A stretch of 64,000 nt of DNA from positions 62,001-126,000 of the forward strand of contig JAHBZZ010000004.1 of the NCBI GenBank assembly GCA_019635215.1, written 5' to 3'. Shown in pieces: positions 63,828 to 64,000 of the stretch; within the stretch, counting starts at the first letter, position 1, and each line of letters begins with the position of its first letter. Source of the stretch: Nitrosomonas sp. Its GTDB lineage: Bacteria > Pseudomonadota > Gammaproteobacteria > Burkholderiales > Nitrosomonadaceae. Made by a program: the position numbers and the translations under genes. The notes beneath the pieces were generated by a model, which was not told the DNA's origin, did not search any database, and saw only the letters and a program-made list of their open reading frames with translations.

Positions 63828-64000
63828 ATGATTCGAAAATTACTCCAAAAGGTTTTTAAGCGAAAAAAAACTGCCGAGACTGTTGGTGATTCGCTTTTTC
63901 AGCTGCATATCATACCGGTAAAACAACATGGCATTCACCGCAACCAGATCAGTTCCTGCGCTTTAAAAATCACCCAGGAGCTGCAAAAAGCCGGTTTTTC
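63828..64000 (+). CDS. pcnB: Poly(A) polymerase I, N-terminal part (runs off the window)
   Basis: 57 residues visible, starting MIRKLLQKVFKRKK. The stretch IIPVKQHGIHRNQISSCALK matches the region just before the nucleotidyltransferase domain of PcnB (normally IIPRDQHGISRKDIS). PcnB adds adenosine tails to RNA 3' ends to promote decay. The catalytic motifs lie beyond the window. Confidence 0.88.
   Translation, partial: MIRKLLQKVFKRKKTAETVGDSLFQLHIIPVKQHGIHRNQISSCALKITQELQKAGF

Noticed and set aside
1-64000. CRISPR arrays, tRNA or rRNA genes
   Set aside because: No regularly spaced direct repeats, and no cloverleaf or rRNA-like sequence was noticed by eye. A computed search would be needed to exclude a single tRNA fully.

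Overview
The window looks like chromosomal DNA of an ammonia-oxidising betaproteobacterium, most likely a Nitrosomonas species. The best markers are a nitrosocyanin gene (63043-63456), a red copper protein known from ammonia oxidisers, and an Rh-type ammonia channel like Nitrosomonas Rh50 (58159-59541). The window ends inside pcnB. All assignments are from reading translated sequence; no database search was possible.

Layout. 1-10.1 kb: a secreted protein (partial), a flavodoxin-fold oxidoreductase, a Tat-exported amidohydrolase, a 1415-residue DUF4157 (eCIS-core) putative effector, a membrane GNAT-like protein, a small secreted protein, an SMR exporter and a PII-like protein. 10.2-14.0 kb: a peroxiredoxin and a small gene behind a Fur-box-like site, then a toxin-antitoxin island. 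In the island a Phd/YefM-RelE/YafQ pair has its toxin tail broken by an IS481-family element with a 7-bp target duplication, and a HEPN-MNT pair follows. 14.1-38.8 kb: an insecticidal-type Toxin Complex (Tc) locus, all on the minus strand. In transcription order it holds an AraC-type regulator, an unknown 620-residue protein with two copies of a beta-rich domain, a natural TcB-TcC fusion (2640 aa), a REP-associated transposase with REP-like hairpins, and a TcA split into two proteins (2943 and 1255 aa). 39-45.4 kb: hrpA and two UDP-HexNAc uronic-acid genes (tviC/tviB type). 45.7-48.5 kb: prsT of the XrtA/PEP-CTERM exopolysaccharide system. 48.8-57.3 kb: DUF3750 protein, Sel1/SLT lytic transglycosylase, TatT-like TPR protein, GCS2-like ligase with an M14-type hydrolase, pyrE, xthA and an AmpG-like transporter. 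57.3-64 kb: Rh channel coupled to a REC-HPt protein, a missed 54-residue acidic gene, a Crp/Fnr regulator, an OprO/P-like porin, nitrosocyanin and pcnB.

How the parts fit. The Tc genes could build a complete translocation machine: the TcA halves supply shell and pore, TcB-TcC supplies the cocoon, and the variable TcC tail supplies the cargo. The cargo here ends in a domain that keeps all four acidic positions of a PIN ribonuclease. No immunity gene is seen next to it, which fits a eukaryotic rather than a bacterial target. With the DUF4157 protein 7 kb away, the region reads as an anti-eukaryote (grazer or invertebrate) arsenal in a chemolithoautotroph.

A second theme is mobile small DNA. 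Short imperfect-palindrome repeats lie at about 10.2, 42.9, 48.8, 60.2 and 61.2 kb, and three of them begin exactly at the stop codon of a neighbouring gene.
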